64,000 bases of DNA, from positions 1-64,000 of the forward strand of contig JBFWNN010000020.1 of NCBI GenBank assembly GCA_050251035.1, given 5' to 3'. Position numbers and translations under genes: made by a program. Position 1 is the first letter of the stretch. Each line of letters begins with the position of its first letter. Of this stretch, positions 25,375-32,585 are shown piece by piece. The notes beneath the pieces were generated by a model. It was not told the origin of the DNA, did not search any database, and saw only the letters and a list, made by a program, of their open reading frames with translations. Source of the DNA: Taklimakanibacter sp050251035 (GTDB lineage Bacteria > Pseudomonadota > Alphaproteobacteria > Rhizobiales > Aestuariivirgaceae).

Positions 25375-25544
25375 AAGACAAAGACTTCCAGAACATTCGT
25401 AAGCCCGACCCTCGCCGCGCATATGGCCCCGGTGAGACGCCGGCCGAATTGGCTGAACTCATCCTTCCTGGGCTCGACAAGCTGATCGCGGCAGGAAAAG
25501 ACATCGATGAGCTCTGCCACGATCAGCCGGATACTACCACCTGA
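25371..25544 (+). CDS. Small hypothetical protein (57 aa) coupled to the 24811 gene
   Basis: ATG at 25371 overlaps the preceding stop (ATGA), and the frame encodes 57 residues beginning MKDKDFQNIRKPDPRRAYGP and containing an amphipathic helix (ETPAELAELILPGLDKLIAA). It is rich in charged residues and has no membrane segment. Its end overlaps the convergent nrsF gene by 11 bp. The coupling and the codon-like third-position GC support it as a real gene; function unknown. Confidence 0.6.
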   Translation: MKDKDFQNIRKPDPRRAYGPGETPAELAELILPGLDKLIAAGKDIDELCHDQPDTTT

Positions 25545-26172
25545 GCCAGAGCCGGCCGGCGAGGTAGCCGACCAAGGTGACGAGCGCGATGGCGATCGGA
25601 TACCAGATGATGACGAAGAGCGGGCTGTCGTCGATGCAGTGGCTGGCATAGAGCGTGGCGGCGATGGCGCCCGAGCCCAGGCCCGCGAGCGCGCCGGCGA
25701 GACCCGGATTGGCCGGCGCCCCTCTTTTCAGCGCCGCCAGGAAAGCCAGCAAGGGCGCCAGCGAGAGCAGCGGAATCCAGGTCAGGCAGAAGCGGGCATT
25801 GGTGCCGATGAGGCGCGGCATCCAGGTCGAGGACGGCATCATGACGAGTTCAGCCACGGCCGCGGCGATCAGCATCGCCGGCGCCACGGCAATGAGCCAA
25901 AGCCCGCGTCCGAGCTTCGCCTCCGGCCGGAAGACCTGCAGCACGAGAACGAGAGCGCTCGCGGCCAAGGTGAGGGTGAAGACGAATTTGAACAGGAAGC
26001 GGTAGGTCTCGGCCGCCTGCGCGATATCAGGCCGGTAGCCGAGGACGGCCATGAAGACCATGCCGGCGAAGACGGCACCCCCGATCAACGCGCATAGAAT
26101 GGCGCCGCGCGGCGACAGCGACGGGCTCGCGCGGTCCTCGACCAGAGCTTCGATGAGATCGTCGGTCTTCAC
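25534..26172 (-). CDS. nrsF: NrsF-type anti-sigma factor (DUF1109)
   Basis: A 212-residue inner-membrane protein with a short cytosolic N terminus (MKTDDLIEALVED) and about six membrane segments, the DUF1109/NrsF pattern. In Caulobacter, NrsF holds the ECF sigma factor SigF inactive at the membrane until heavy-metal stress; two conserved cysteines matter there, and here cysteines are present in membrane-proximal positions (RFCLTW, SHCIDD). It overlaps the sigma gene by 4 bp (ATGA), the standard sigma/anti-sigma arrangement. Confidence 0.88.
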   Translation of the reverse strand: MKTDDLIEALVEDRASPSLSPRGAILCALIGGAVFAGMVFMAVLGYRPDIAQAAETYRFLFKFVFTLTLAASALVLVLQVFRPEAKLGRGLWLIAVAPAMLIAAAVAELVMMPSSTWMPRLIGTNARFCLTWIPLLSLAPLLAFLAALKRGAPANPGLAGALAGLGSGAIAATLYASHCIDDSPLFVIIWYPIAIALVTLVGYLAGRLWLRW

Positions 26173-26720
26173 TTGTCCCGCTCCCGATAGATCACGGCCA
26201 GGGCCTTCACCGCGCGGTGCAACGTCACGCGAATGGCGCCTTCCGTCATGTTCAGACGCTCGGCCGTCTGGCGCACCGAGGCGCCTTCGACGGCGAGCGC
26301 GCGCACCACCATGCGCTGCTTCTCGTTCAGATTATCCAGCATCCGGCCGACCTCGAAGCCGTCGAGCGCCAAGGACGTATCATCGTCCGCAAGGCCCGCC
26401 GCCACATCCTCGATCGGCACATGGACGGCGCGGCCGCGGCGGCGCATCAGGTCGATGAGCTTGTTGCGGGCGATGGCCGATATCCAGGGGCCGATCGGGC
26501 GGTCCTGATCCCAGGTCTGGCGCTTGAGGTGGATGGCGAGCAGCGTGTCCTGGACGACATCCTCGCCATCGGCGACGCCAAGGCCGTAGCGCGCCAGATT
26601 GCGGCGGGCGGCGGCGCGGACGAACGGCGTGATCGCCTTCAGGAACCTCCTGTAGGCGGCCTCATCGCCAGCCATCGCGGCGCGCATCAGCACGGCCCAT
26701 TCCTCTTCATCGGCAGCCAT
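26169..26720 (-). CDS. sigF: ECF RNA polymerase sigma factor (SigF-like)
   Basis: A 183-residue ECF sigma factor. Region 2 includes GVADGEDVVQDTLLAIHLKRQTWD and ISAIARNKLIDLMRRRGR; region 4 includes LNEKQRMVVRALAVEGASVRQTAERLNMTEGAIRVTLHRAVKAL with its helix-turn-helix. It is co-translated with an NrsF anti-sigma and divergent from the bufferin operon, as with Caulobacter SigF. A matching promoter (26741-26766) lies upstream of its own gene, so it should autoregulate. AAGGAC precedes the ATG. Confidence 0.92.
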   Translation of the reverse strand: MAADEEEWAVLMRAAMAGDEAAYRRFLKAITPFVRAAARRNLARYGLGVADGEDVVQDTLLAIHLKRQTWDQDRPIGPWISAIARNKLIDLMRRRGRAVHVPIEDVAAGLADDDTSLALDGFEVGRMLDNLNEKQRMVVRALAVEGASVRQTAERLNMTEGAIRVTLHRAVKALAVIYRERDK

Positions 26721-26740
26721 AGTCCGGAACTGTCCTTTTC

Positions 26741-26766
26741 TTCGCCGGCGGCGGTCAATTCGTTAC
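26741..26766 (-). promoter_or_regulatory. SigF-type promoter of sigF-nrsF
   Basis: On the minus strand GTAACG, 16 nt, CGAA. This fits the GTAACC-N16-CGAA pattern I recall for Caulobacter SigF. The predicted start site would leave a leader of about 15 nt containing AAGGAC. Confidence 0.72.
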
Positions 26767-26814
26767 ATGGCCTATCACAGCGGCGTGAGGGCCGGCAGAA
26801 ATTTTCTCGCGGCT

Positions 26815-26840
26815 GTAATGCCGCCTGTCCGTCTCCCGAA
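26815..26840 (+). promoter_or_regulatory. SigF-type promoter of the bufferin operon
   Basis: On the + strand GTAATG, 16 nt, CGAA: the same motif with identical spacing as the divergent sigF promoter. It lies 48 bp upstream of the first precursor gene. Confidence 0.7.
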
Positions 26841-26888
26841 TACCTCTGTGTGGAGCCGATGAAGGCTCCTCTTCTATGGAGGAGAAAT

Positions 26889-27158
26889 ATGGACCGTCGC
26901 ACCTTGAGCCTCGCCTTGGCGGGCTCGCTCGCTTCCGCCATGGCGCTCATCGCCATTCCGGCGCAAGCCCAGGAAACCGAGAAATGCTATGGCGTCGCCC
27001 TGAAGGGCCAGAACGACTGCAAGGCCGGCATGCATGACTGCAAGGGCATGTCGACCGCCGACTATGACGGCGAATCCTTCAAGCTGGTGCCGAAGGGCAC
27101 CTGCACCTCGATGGAAACGCCCAAGGGCAAGGGCACGCTCGAGCCGATGAAGTCGTGA
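26889..27158 (+). CDS. bufA1: Bufferin-type RiPP precursor 1 (BufA1/DUF2282)
   Basis: An 89-residue exported peptide: signal sequence (MDRRTLSLALAGSLASAMALIAIPAQAQE) then a short core with four cysteines in EKCYGVALKGQNDC, MHDCKG and VPKGTC. This is the DUF2282 pattern of bufferin precursors, whose cysteines are modified by a DUF692 enzyme to give copper-binding groups. A GGAGG lies just before ATG 26889. Followed at once by a second precursor and the modification genes. Periplasmic copper buffering is the expected role. Confidence 0.9.
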   Translation: MDRRTLSLALAGSLASAMALIAIPAQAQETEKCYGVALKGQNDCKAGMHDCKGMSTADYDGESFKLVPKGTCTSMETPKGKGTLEPMKS

Positions 27159-27442
27159 TGACCCATCCCGTCTCAAAGGCCGTTCTGGCCGCATCGCTCG
27201 CCAGCGCTCTGTCTTTGCTGAGCCTGCCCCAGGCTTCGGCCGACGAGGCGAAGGAGAAGTGCTACGGCGTGGCCCTCAAGGGCCAGAATGACTGCGCCGC
27301 GGGCGCCGGCACGACATGCGCCGGAACATCCAAGGTCGACTATCAGGGCAATGCCTGGAAACTCGTGCCGAAAGGCACCTGCACCACGATGCAGACGCCC
27401 CTGGGCCCCGGCTCGCTCGCGCCGATCACCCGTCCATCCTAG
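27158..27442 (+). CDS. Bufferin-type RiPP precursor 2 (BufA1 paralogue)
   Basis: A 94-residue paralogue of the previous peptide: signal sequence ending QASAD, then EKCYGVALKGQNDC, TTCAGT and VPKGTC, again four cysteines. The core identity with precursor 1 (KCYGVALKGQNDC, YqGnaWKLVPKGTC) shows a tandem duplication. The ATG shares a base with the preceding stop (TGATG). The spacer between the second and third cysteines differs in sequence (AAGAGTT versus KAGMHD), so the two products may differ in metal site or partner. Confidence 0.88.
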   Translation: MTHPVSKAVLAASLASALSLLSLPQASADEAKEKCYGVALKGQNDCAAGAGTTCAGTSKVDYQGNAWKLVPKGTCTTMQTPLGPGSLAPITRPS

Positions 27443-27452
27443 CGATATCGTG

Positions 27453-27476
27453 GGGGGCGAAGCCTGCTTCGCCCCC
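27453..27476 (+). other. Hairpin between precursor and modification genes
   Basis: GGGGGCGAAG, CCTG loop, CTTCGCCCCC: a 10-bp perfect stem in the 57-bp gap between the second precursor and the DUF692 gene. No U tract follows, so it is better explained as an mRNA processing/stability element or partial attenuator that keeps precursor mRNA in excess of enzyme mRNA. Confidence 0.6.
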
Positions 27477-27499
27477 GAACTCCCCCTGGAGGTTTCGTC

Positions 27500-28354
27500 A
27501 TGAAGCGCACTCATCTGCTCTGTCAGGCCGGCGTCGGCTTCAAACCCGAGCATTTCGCCGACATCAAGGAGAGCCGTCAGCCGGTCGGCTTCTTCGAGGT
27601 CCATGCCGAAAACTATATGGGCGACGGCGGCCCCCCGCATGCCCAGCTCACCTTCATCAGGGAGCATTACGGCCTGTCGCTGCACGGTGTCGGCCTGTCG
27701 ATCGGGTCCATGCAGGGTCTCGACCGCGACCATCTCAAGCGGCTCGAGGCGCTGTGCGACCGCTATCAGCCGGAGAGCTTCTCCGAGCATCTCGCCTGGT
27801 CGAGCCACGACACCGTGTTCCTCAACGATCTCCTGCCGCTCCCCTACACGCCTGAAACGCTCGGCCGCATCGTCGAGCATGTCGATCAGGTGCAATCGGC
27901 GCTGGGCCGGCAGATGCTGCTCGAAAACCCCGCCACCTATCTGCTCTTCGCCGAGAGCACGATTGCGGAGACCGATTTCCTGGCCGAGATCGCGCGGCGC
28001 ACCGGCTGCGGCCTCTTGCTCGACGTCAACAATGTCTTCGTCTCGGCCACCAATCACGGGCGCGACGCCCGGAACTATCTCGCGGCCTTCCCGGTCGAGC
28101 ATGTCGGCGAAATCCATCTGAGCGGCCATGCCGCAACGACGGATGAAGCAGGCACTCCGCTCCTCATCGACACCCACGACACGGAGGTCGCCGATCCGGT
28201 CTGGTCTCTCTACGAAAGCGTGATCGCACGGACCGGACCCGTCGCCAGCCTGGTCGAATGGGACGACAAGGTTCCCGTCTGGTCCCTGTTGCGGGCCGAA
28301 GCGGAGGCCGCGCAAGCCATCCTCGACCGCGCCCAGGCGCGGCGAGCCGCGTGA
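27500..28354 (+). CDS. bufB: DUF692 multinuclear iron oxygenase, bufferin maturase (BufB)
   Basis: A 284-residue TIM-barrel-like DUF692 (MNIO) protein. Residues matching the family metal sites are seen in FFEVHAENYM, LHGVGLS, SEHLAW, LLENPATY, LLDVNNVFV, GEIHLSGHA and DTHDTEV. MNIO enzymes oxidise cysteines of RiPP precursors, in bufferins to thiooxazole-type groups. GGAGG precedes ATG 27500. It works with the following DUF2063 protein, which presents the precursor. Confidence 0.93.
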   Translation: MKRTHLLCQAGVGFKPEHFADIKESRQPVGFFEVHAENYMGDGGPPHAQLTFIREHYGLSLHGVGLSIGSMQGLDRDHLKRLEALCDRYQPESFSEHLAWSSHDTVFLNDLLPLPYTPETLGRIVEHVDQVQSALGRQMLLENPATYLLFAESTIAETDFLAEIARRTGCGLLLDVNNVFVSATNHGRDARNYLAAFPVEHVGEIHLSGHAATTDEAGTPLLIDTHDTEVADPVWSLYESVIARTGPVASLVEWDDKVPVWSLLRAEAEAAQAILDRAQARRAA

Positions 28355-28362
28355 GGCCGGCC

Positions 28363-29139
28363 ATGAGCGCCACGACCCAGGCCGCCTTCGCCGAAGCGCT
28401 GCTCGACCGGACGAAGCCCGTGCCGCAAGCACTGCGCTCCTGGACCGGCGCCGAGCCCAGCAAGCGCTATGGCGTCTATCGCAACAATGTCGCGACGGGC
28501 CTCGCGCGGGCGCTGGCCGCGCGCTTCCCGGTGACCGAGAAGATCGTCGGCGCGGACTTCTTCACCGCAATGGCGCGTGACTTCGTGCTAGGGGCGCCGC
28601 CGGCCTCGCCGGTCCTCCTGCAGTATGGCGAGGACTTCCCCGATTTCGTCGCGGCCTTCCCCCCCGCCGCCGGCCTGCCCTATCTCGCCGATATCGTGCG
28701 CCTGGAGAATGCCCAGGTGAAAGCCTATCACGCGCGCGATCAGGCGCCGATCGATGCCCAAGCCCTGGCGCGCCTCGCACCCGACCGGATGAGCGGGCTC
28801 ATCCTTGTCTTCCATCCCGCCACATCGGTGCTCACCTCGCCTTATCCGATCGTCACCATCTGGGCGATGAATTCGGGCGCGCGGGAACTCGCCCCGATCG
28901 CGGACTGGCGCGCGGAAAATGCTCTCGTCACGCGTCCCGAGCTCACCGTGCTGACGCGGGAGATCGGCTCGGGCAGCGCTGTCTTCCTCCGCGACTTGAT
29001 GAACGGCGCGACGCTCGGCGAGGCCTATGAAGCGGCCTTGGACGGCGATCATGCGTTCGATATCGGCCGGAACCTGGCCGATCTCATGCGTTCCGGCGCC
29101 GTCATCGACATCACCGCCAATCCCTCCCTGGAGGCCTGA
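28363..29139 (+). CDS. bufC: DUF2063 partner protein (BufC)
   Basis: A 258-residue protein with the N-terminal DUF2063 helical domain (TQAAFAEALLDRTKPVPQALRSW, YGVYRNNVATGLARALAARFPV, FFTAMARDFV) and a C-terminal domain thought to recognise the leader or core of the precursor. DUF2063 proteins are the constant partners of bufferin-type DUF692 enzymes. Start: ATG 28363 with TGAGG 6 nt upstream; a GTG at 28351 overlapping the bufB stop (GTGA) is an alternative adding four residues. Confidence 0.9.
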   Translation: MSATTQAAFAEALLDRTKPVPQALRSWTGAEPSKRYGVYRNNVATGLARALAARFPVTEKIVGADFFTAMARDFVLGAPPASPVLLQYGEDFPDFVAAFPPAAGLPYLADIVRLENAQVKAYHARDQAPIDAQALARLAPDRMSGLILVFHPATSVLTSPYPIVTIWAMNSGARELAPIADWRAENALVTRPELTVLTREIGSGSAVFLRDLMNGATLGEAYEAALDGDHAFDIGRNLADLMRSGAVIDITANPSLEA

Positions 29140-29604
29140 ATGGACAAAGCCGCGACATCAACGCCACTCGCCGGCATGGTCGAAAGGGCGATCGCGCTAT
29201 GCGAGCAGATTCCCTATTCGCTCGCAGCCCTCGCCGCGCGCATTTTCCCAGCCGCCGTCTTCTGGCAATCGGGCCAGACCAAGCTCGACGGCTGGCGCGT
29301 CTCCGATAACGCGATCTATCTCTTCCGCGAGGAATACAGGCTGCCGGTGATCGATCCCGCGGTCGCGGCGCATCTCGCGGCCTTCGCCGAGCACGCCTTT
29401 CCGATCCTGCTGGTCCTGGGCCTCGCGACACGTTTCGCCGCGCTGGCGCTCATCGTCATGACGCTCGTCATCCAGGTCTTCGTCTATCCCGGCGCCTGGC
29501 CGACGCATGGCACATGGATCGCCTGCTTCCTCATCCTGATCGCGCGCGGCGCCGGCGCGTGGTCGCTCGATCACGTCATCTGGAAGCAATATTGCGGACG
29601 CTGA
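29140..29604 (+). CDS. DoxX family membrane protein
   Basis: A 154-residue inner-membrane protein with four segments and the DoxX pattern (LAARIFPAAVFWQSGQTKLDGW, AFAEHAFPILLVLGLATRFAALALI). DoxX-like genes commonly end bufferin operons, probably handling electrons or export/redox of the modified peptide; the exact role is not known. ATG follows the bufC stop directly with GGAGG just upstream. Confidence 0.88.
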   Translation: MDKAATSTPLAGMVERAIALCEQIPYSLAALAARIFPAAVFWQSGQTKLDGWRVSDNAIYLFREEYRLPVIDPAVAAHLAAFAEHAFPILLVLGLATRFAALALIVMTLVIQVFVYPGAWPTHGTWIACFLILIARGAGAWSLDHVIWKQYCGR

Positions 29605-29607
29605 GAC

Positions 29608-30435
29608 CTACATAGGCGGCGGCTGCGGGGCGCTGTCGGCGCAGCCCGCCACCTGCTGATCGAAATCGATGATCGATCCGGTCATCATGCCGGACTCATC
29701 GCTCGCCAGATAGGCGATGGCGCGCGACACCTCGTCCGTCTTAAGCAGGCGTCCGAAGGGCAGCTTCTTCTCGGCCTCGGCGAGCCAGCCGTTCTCCGCC
29801 TGGTGATAGGTCTTCATGATGCGGTCCTCCCCCGGCGTGTCCATCCAGCCGATGCACAGGCCGTTGACCCTGATCCGGTGGCGCATGAGGCCGAAGGCGA
29901 CGTTTTTGGTGAGGGTGATGAGCGCGCCCTTGGAGGCGCAATAGGCGGTGATGAAGGTCTGCCCGCCATGGCCCGACATGGAGATGATGTTGACCATGGT
30001 GCCGCCCGTTTTCTCGCGCCGCATCAGCTTCGCCGTGTCCTGCATGAGGAAGAACGGCGCCCTGACATTGACGGCGAACATCTGGTCGAAGAGCTCCGGG
30101 CTCGTGTCCCAAATCGTGCCGCGATCGGTGATGCCGGCGACATTGACCAGGATATCGGCGCGACCGAAGGCCTTGTCGGCGGCGGCGACGACGGCGCGGC
30201 TGTCCGCGACGGAGCCCAGATCGGCCTTCACGAAGACTGCTTTCGTCCCCTTCTTTCCGAGCGCCGCCTTGACCTTCTCGCCGTTCTTCTCATTGCGGCC
30301 GCAGATCACCAGGCCCTTTGCGCCGCGATCGGCGAAAAGATGCGCCGTCGCCTCGCCCAGCCCCTGCGTGCCGCCGGTGACGATGGCGACCTTTCCATCG
30401 AGTGAGGACAGTCCCAATGTGCCGGCTTTGCTCAT
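29608..30435 (-). CDS. Short-chain dehydrogenase/reductase
   Basis: A 275-residue classical SDR: TGGTQGLGEA cofactor motif near residue 20, NVAGI, catalytic Ser in IISMSG and YCASK, then a C-terminal segment with GWMDTPGED and the unusual extension ending APQPPPM. It acts on an unknown alcohol or ketone. It converges with the DoxX gene (3-bp gap) and diverges from the arginase-family gene. I chose ATG 30435 (MSKAGTLG); nothing in the context fixes the substrate. Confidence 0.88.
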   Translation of the reverse strand: MSKAGTLGLSSLDGKVAIVTGGTQGLGEATAHLFADRGAKGLVICGRNEKNGEKVKAALGKKGTKAVFVKADLGSVADSRAVVAAADKAFGRADILVNVAGITDRGTIWDTSPELFDQMFAVNVRAPFFLMQDTAKLMRREKTGGTMVNIISMSGHGGQTFITAYCASKGALITLTKNVAFGLMRHRIRVNGLCIGWMDTPGEDRIMKTYHQAENGWLAEAEKKLPFGRLLKTDEVSRAIAYLASDESGMMTGSIIDFDQQVAGCADSAPQPPPM

Positions 30436-30511
30436 GGCGATGTTCCCGTTGCTGAATGTCGGGAACCTTTCTAGCGTGGGAGCGTAAGCTGAAAAAGTGG
30501 GAAACCAGCTC

Positions 30512-31387
30512 ATGACCCGTTACGCGATCATCGAAGCCCCTTCCGTGCTCGGCTTGTGGCCGTCTGGACTCCAGGATGCGCCAAGGGTGCTCCTGGAGAT
30601 GGGCCTCGGCGTCGGGCTCGGCATAGAAAAGACGCTGCGCGTCGAGCCGCCGCCCTATGACCCGCGCCGCGATCCTGAAACGCATATGCTCAACCCCGCG
30701 GGGCTTCTCACTTATTCGCAGACCCTGGCGCGCGAGGTCTGGAACATGCTGGAGGACAAGCAGGTGCCGCTTCTGCTCGGCGGCGATTGCAGCATCCTTC
30801 TGGGCCCGGCTCTGGCGCTCAGGGAGCGCGGACGCCATGGGCTCCTGTTCGTCGACGGTCATATGGATTACTGGGACGCCAGGCTCGAACCCTATGGCGA
30901 GGCCGCCTCGATGGATCTGGCACTGGTGACCGGCAACGGGCCGGCGCTGCTCTCCAATATCGACGGGCTCGGCCCCTATTTCCGTCCCGAGGACTGCGTC
31001 GCCTATGGCACGCGCGACCATCTGCAGGACAAGGACTTCATCGAAACGCCCTATCCCAAAGCGCTCGAGCGCATCGAAGTGAAGGACGCGCATGCGCTCG
31101 GCGCCGAAGGGGTCGAGCGGGCCCTGGCGCGGGTGACGAAGGACGAGCTCGCGGGCTTCTGGATCCATTTCGACGTCGACGTGCTCGCCGATGAGATCAT
31201 GCCGGCGGTGGAGTACCGGATGAAGGACGGCTTATCCTATGAAGAACTGACGCGCCTGCTGGGCGCCGCCTTTGCCACGGGCAAGGTCATGGGCATGACG
31301 CTCACCATCTACAACCCCAATCTCGACCCGCAGCGCTGGATCGCCCGCAAGCTGGTGGCGAAGCTGCTCGAGATCTTGCAGCCCTAG
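30512..31387 (+). CDS. Arginase/agmatinase family hydrolase with altered metal motif
   Basis: A 291-residue ureohydrolase fold. The metal-binding motifs are GGDCS (near residue 88; the usual GGDHS has histidine), FVDGHMDYWD (the DxHxD motif) and HFDVDVLADEIMP (instead of SxDxDxxDP). Thus the first manganese-ligand histidine is replaced by cysteine. Known members with this change are poorly studied. Substrate could be arginine, a guanidino compound or an amide. It is not obviously part of the amine regulon: no phased array is seen upstream. The start ATG 30512 is preferred to GTG 30497. Confidence 0.82.
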   Translation: MTRYAIIEAPSVLGLWPSGLQDAPRVLLEMGLGVGLGIEKTLRVEPPPYDPRRDPETHMLNPAGLLTYSQTLAREVWNMLEDKQVPLLLGGDCSILLGPALALRERGRHGLLFVDGHMDYWDARLEPYGEAASMDLALVTGNGPALLSNIDGLGPYFRPEDCVAYGTRDHLQDKDFIETPYPKALERIEVKDAHALGAEGVERALARVTKDELAGFWIHFDVDVLADEIMPAVEYRMKDGLSYEELTRLLGAAFATGKVMGMTLTIYNPNLDPQRWIARKLVAKLLEILQP

Positions 31388-31500
31388 ATCACGATGAGTT
31401 TGGATTGAATCAATCCAAACTCATAAACGTGATCGATTCCTATATGTTAGCGCGGGATTCTTGCGAAAAACCGGTGCCACTTTTTCGCATCCCGCGCTAG
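31387..31500. repeat. Two adjacent palindromic repeats (Rhizobiales type)
   Basis: First unit 31387-31434: GATCACGATGAGTTTGGATTG, AAT, then the near-complement ending CGTGATC. Second unit 31448-31500: TAGCGCGGGAT and GCGAAAAA pair with TTTTTCGC and ATCCCGCGCTA. Both occupy the gap between the arginase-family gene and the GFA gene, and the right end forms the GFA stop codon. They could act as bidirectional terminators. Confidence 0.72.
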
Positions 31501-31904
31501 TCCGGCGGCTCTTGCGGGTATTGCAGGGCGCGGTCCGGTATGATGACGCCAGGCAGCTTGCGCGAGGTCCAGATGTGAATGGCCAACGTCACGTCGACAG
31601 GCTCGTCGAGCGAACCGGCCTTGACGGTCACGGTCTCCGAGAAACCTTCCCGCTCATGCCACAGGCGCGAGCCGCAGTCCGGGCAGAAGGCGCATTTGAC
31701 CTGCCGGCCGCTGTCGGCAAGGCGGGTCCAGAATTCCGGCGCTCCCTCGGTGACGCGGAAACCCGCGCGCGGTACGACCAGCGACATGCCGAAAGCCGAG
31801 GCCGATTGCTTGCGGCATTCGGCGCAGTGGCAGACATAGAGCGCCCGGGGCTCACCTGCGTATTGGTAGCGCACGGCGCCGCATTGGCATCCGCCGCTGC
31901 GCAT
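31497..31904 (-). CDS. GFA family zinc protein (CENP-V/GFA domain)
   Basis: A 135-residue protein with the zinc-binding cysteines of the GFA fold: GGCQCGAVRY, CHCAECRK and CAFCPDCGSRLW. The family name comes from a claimed glutathione-dependent formaldehyde-activating enzyme, but most members have no proven activity, so I do not call it a formaldehyde enzyme although formaldehyde is produced in this island. It starts at ATG 31904 (TTG 31910 also possible), directly after the small gene upstream. Confidence 0.85.
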   Translation of the reverse strand: MRSGGCQCGAVRYQYAGEPRALYVCHCAECRKQSASAFGMSLVVPRAGFRVTEGAPEFWTRLADSGRQVKCAFCPDCGSRLWHEREGFSETVTVKAGSLDEPVDVTLAIHIWTSRKLPGVIIPDRALQYPQEPPD

Positions 31905-31906
31905 GA

Positions 31907-32065
31907 TCAATCCGACCGTTCGTTGCCGTGCTCCGCCGCATCACGACGCACCCACGCCATCGCGATCGAGGTCAGTTCGTCATCAAGCTCACGATCGTTC
32001 GCTGCGGCGCGCTTCTTCAAGCGTTCGACAACATCAATCGGCACATCAATGAGTATATCGGCCAT
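31907..32065 (-). CDS. Small ribbon-helix-helix-like protein (52 aa)
   Basis: ATG 32065 opens a 52-residue frame: MADILIDVPIDVVERLKKRA, then AANDRELDDELTSIAMAWVRRDA. A beta strand followed by two helices suits a ribbon-helix-helix DNA-binding protein of the FitA/antitoxin class. No toxin gene is next to it. The stop is within 3 bp of the GFA start, so they are probably co-transcribed. Moderate certainty only. Confidence 0.5.
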   Translation of the reverse strand: MADILIDVPIDVVERLKKRAAANDRELDDELTSIAMAWVRRDAAEHGNERSD

Positions 32066-32108
32066 CGCACCTTGCCATGCACCATTATAGCACATGACAA
32101 GGCCGAGA

Positions 32109-32525
32109 TCATCCGACCTTGCGATAGGCCTTGTTCAATTGCACCATCGGGTGCTTGGGCGACATCTGGAACTTGATCAGCAATTCGCGCGCCATCATGT
32201 CGCGATCCTGCTGGTTGTCCGGCAGCTTCACGTTCTTCGGGATGCGTACCCAGCCATTGCAGTTGCGGTCGAAGATGGCGGGCTCGCCCTCTTCATAGCC
32301 CATATGCACGTCCTCGAGCCAGTTGAGGTCGTCCCAGCCCATGAACTCCAAATAGCCTTTCAGGAAAGGCGTAAGGCGCTTGTAGTCGGGGATCAGGTTC
32401 ACGTCATAGCGGTAACCGATATGCTGGCCGATCTCCTTCTCGCGCGAGGAGGAAAGGCCGGCCTTGTCCTTGATGAACTGGTCGACCGACTTGATGTCCG
32501 AGCCTTTGTAGCTTGTGCCTGCCAT
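32109..32525 (-). CDS. Uncharacterised protein of the glx/mgs-type operon (138 aa)
   Basis: AAGGAGAG stands 4 nt before ATG 32525. The 138-residue product is soluble, rich in charged and aromatic residues (IGQHIGYRYDVNLIPDYKRLTPFLKGYLEFMGWDDLNWLEDVHMGYEEG), with a basic C-terminal part (SPKHPMVQLNKAYRKVG) and only one cysteine. I do not recognise a domain. It is the last gene of a run transcribed from the FAD oxidoreductase or GS-like gene, so it may be an accessory subunit of the glutamate-synthase-like or oxidoreductase enzyme. It is not the zinc-ribbon SoxD/MgdB subunit, which would need several cysteines. Confidence 0.78.
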   Translation of the reverse strand: MAGTSYKGSDIKSVDQFIKDKAGLSSSREKEIGQHIGYRYDVNLIPDYKRLTPFLKGYLEFMGWDDLNWLEDVHMGYEEGEPAIFDRNCNGWVRIPKNVKLPDNQQDRDMMARELLIKFQMSPKHPMVQLNKAYRKVG

Positions 32526-32585
32526 ATTTCTCTCCTTGCATCCCCCTGACCCTGCCCTCTCCCCCAAAGGGGAGAGGGTGGAGGA

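Noticed and set aside
31497..31904. GFA protein as the formaldehyde-detoxifying enzyme of the TMA pathway
   Set aside because: The GFA family's formaldehyde activity is doubtful and no array or operon link joins it to tdm.
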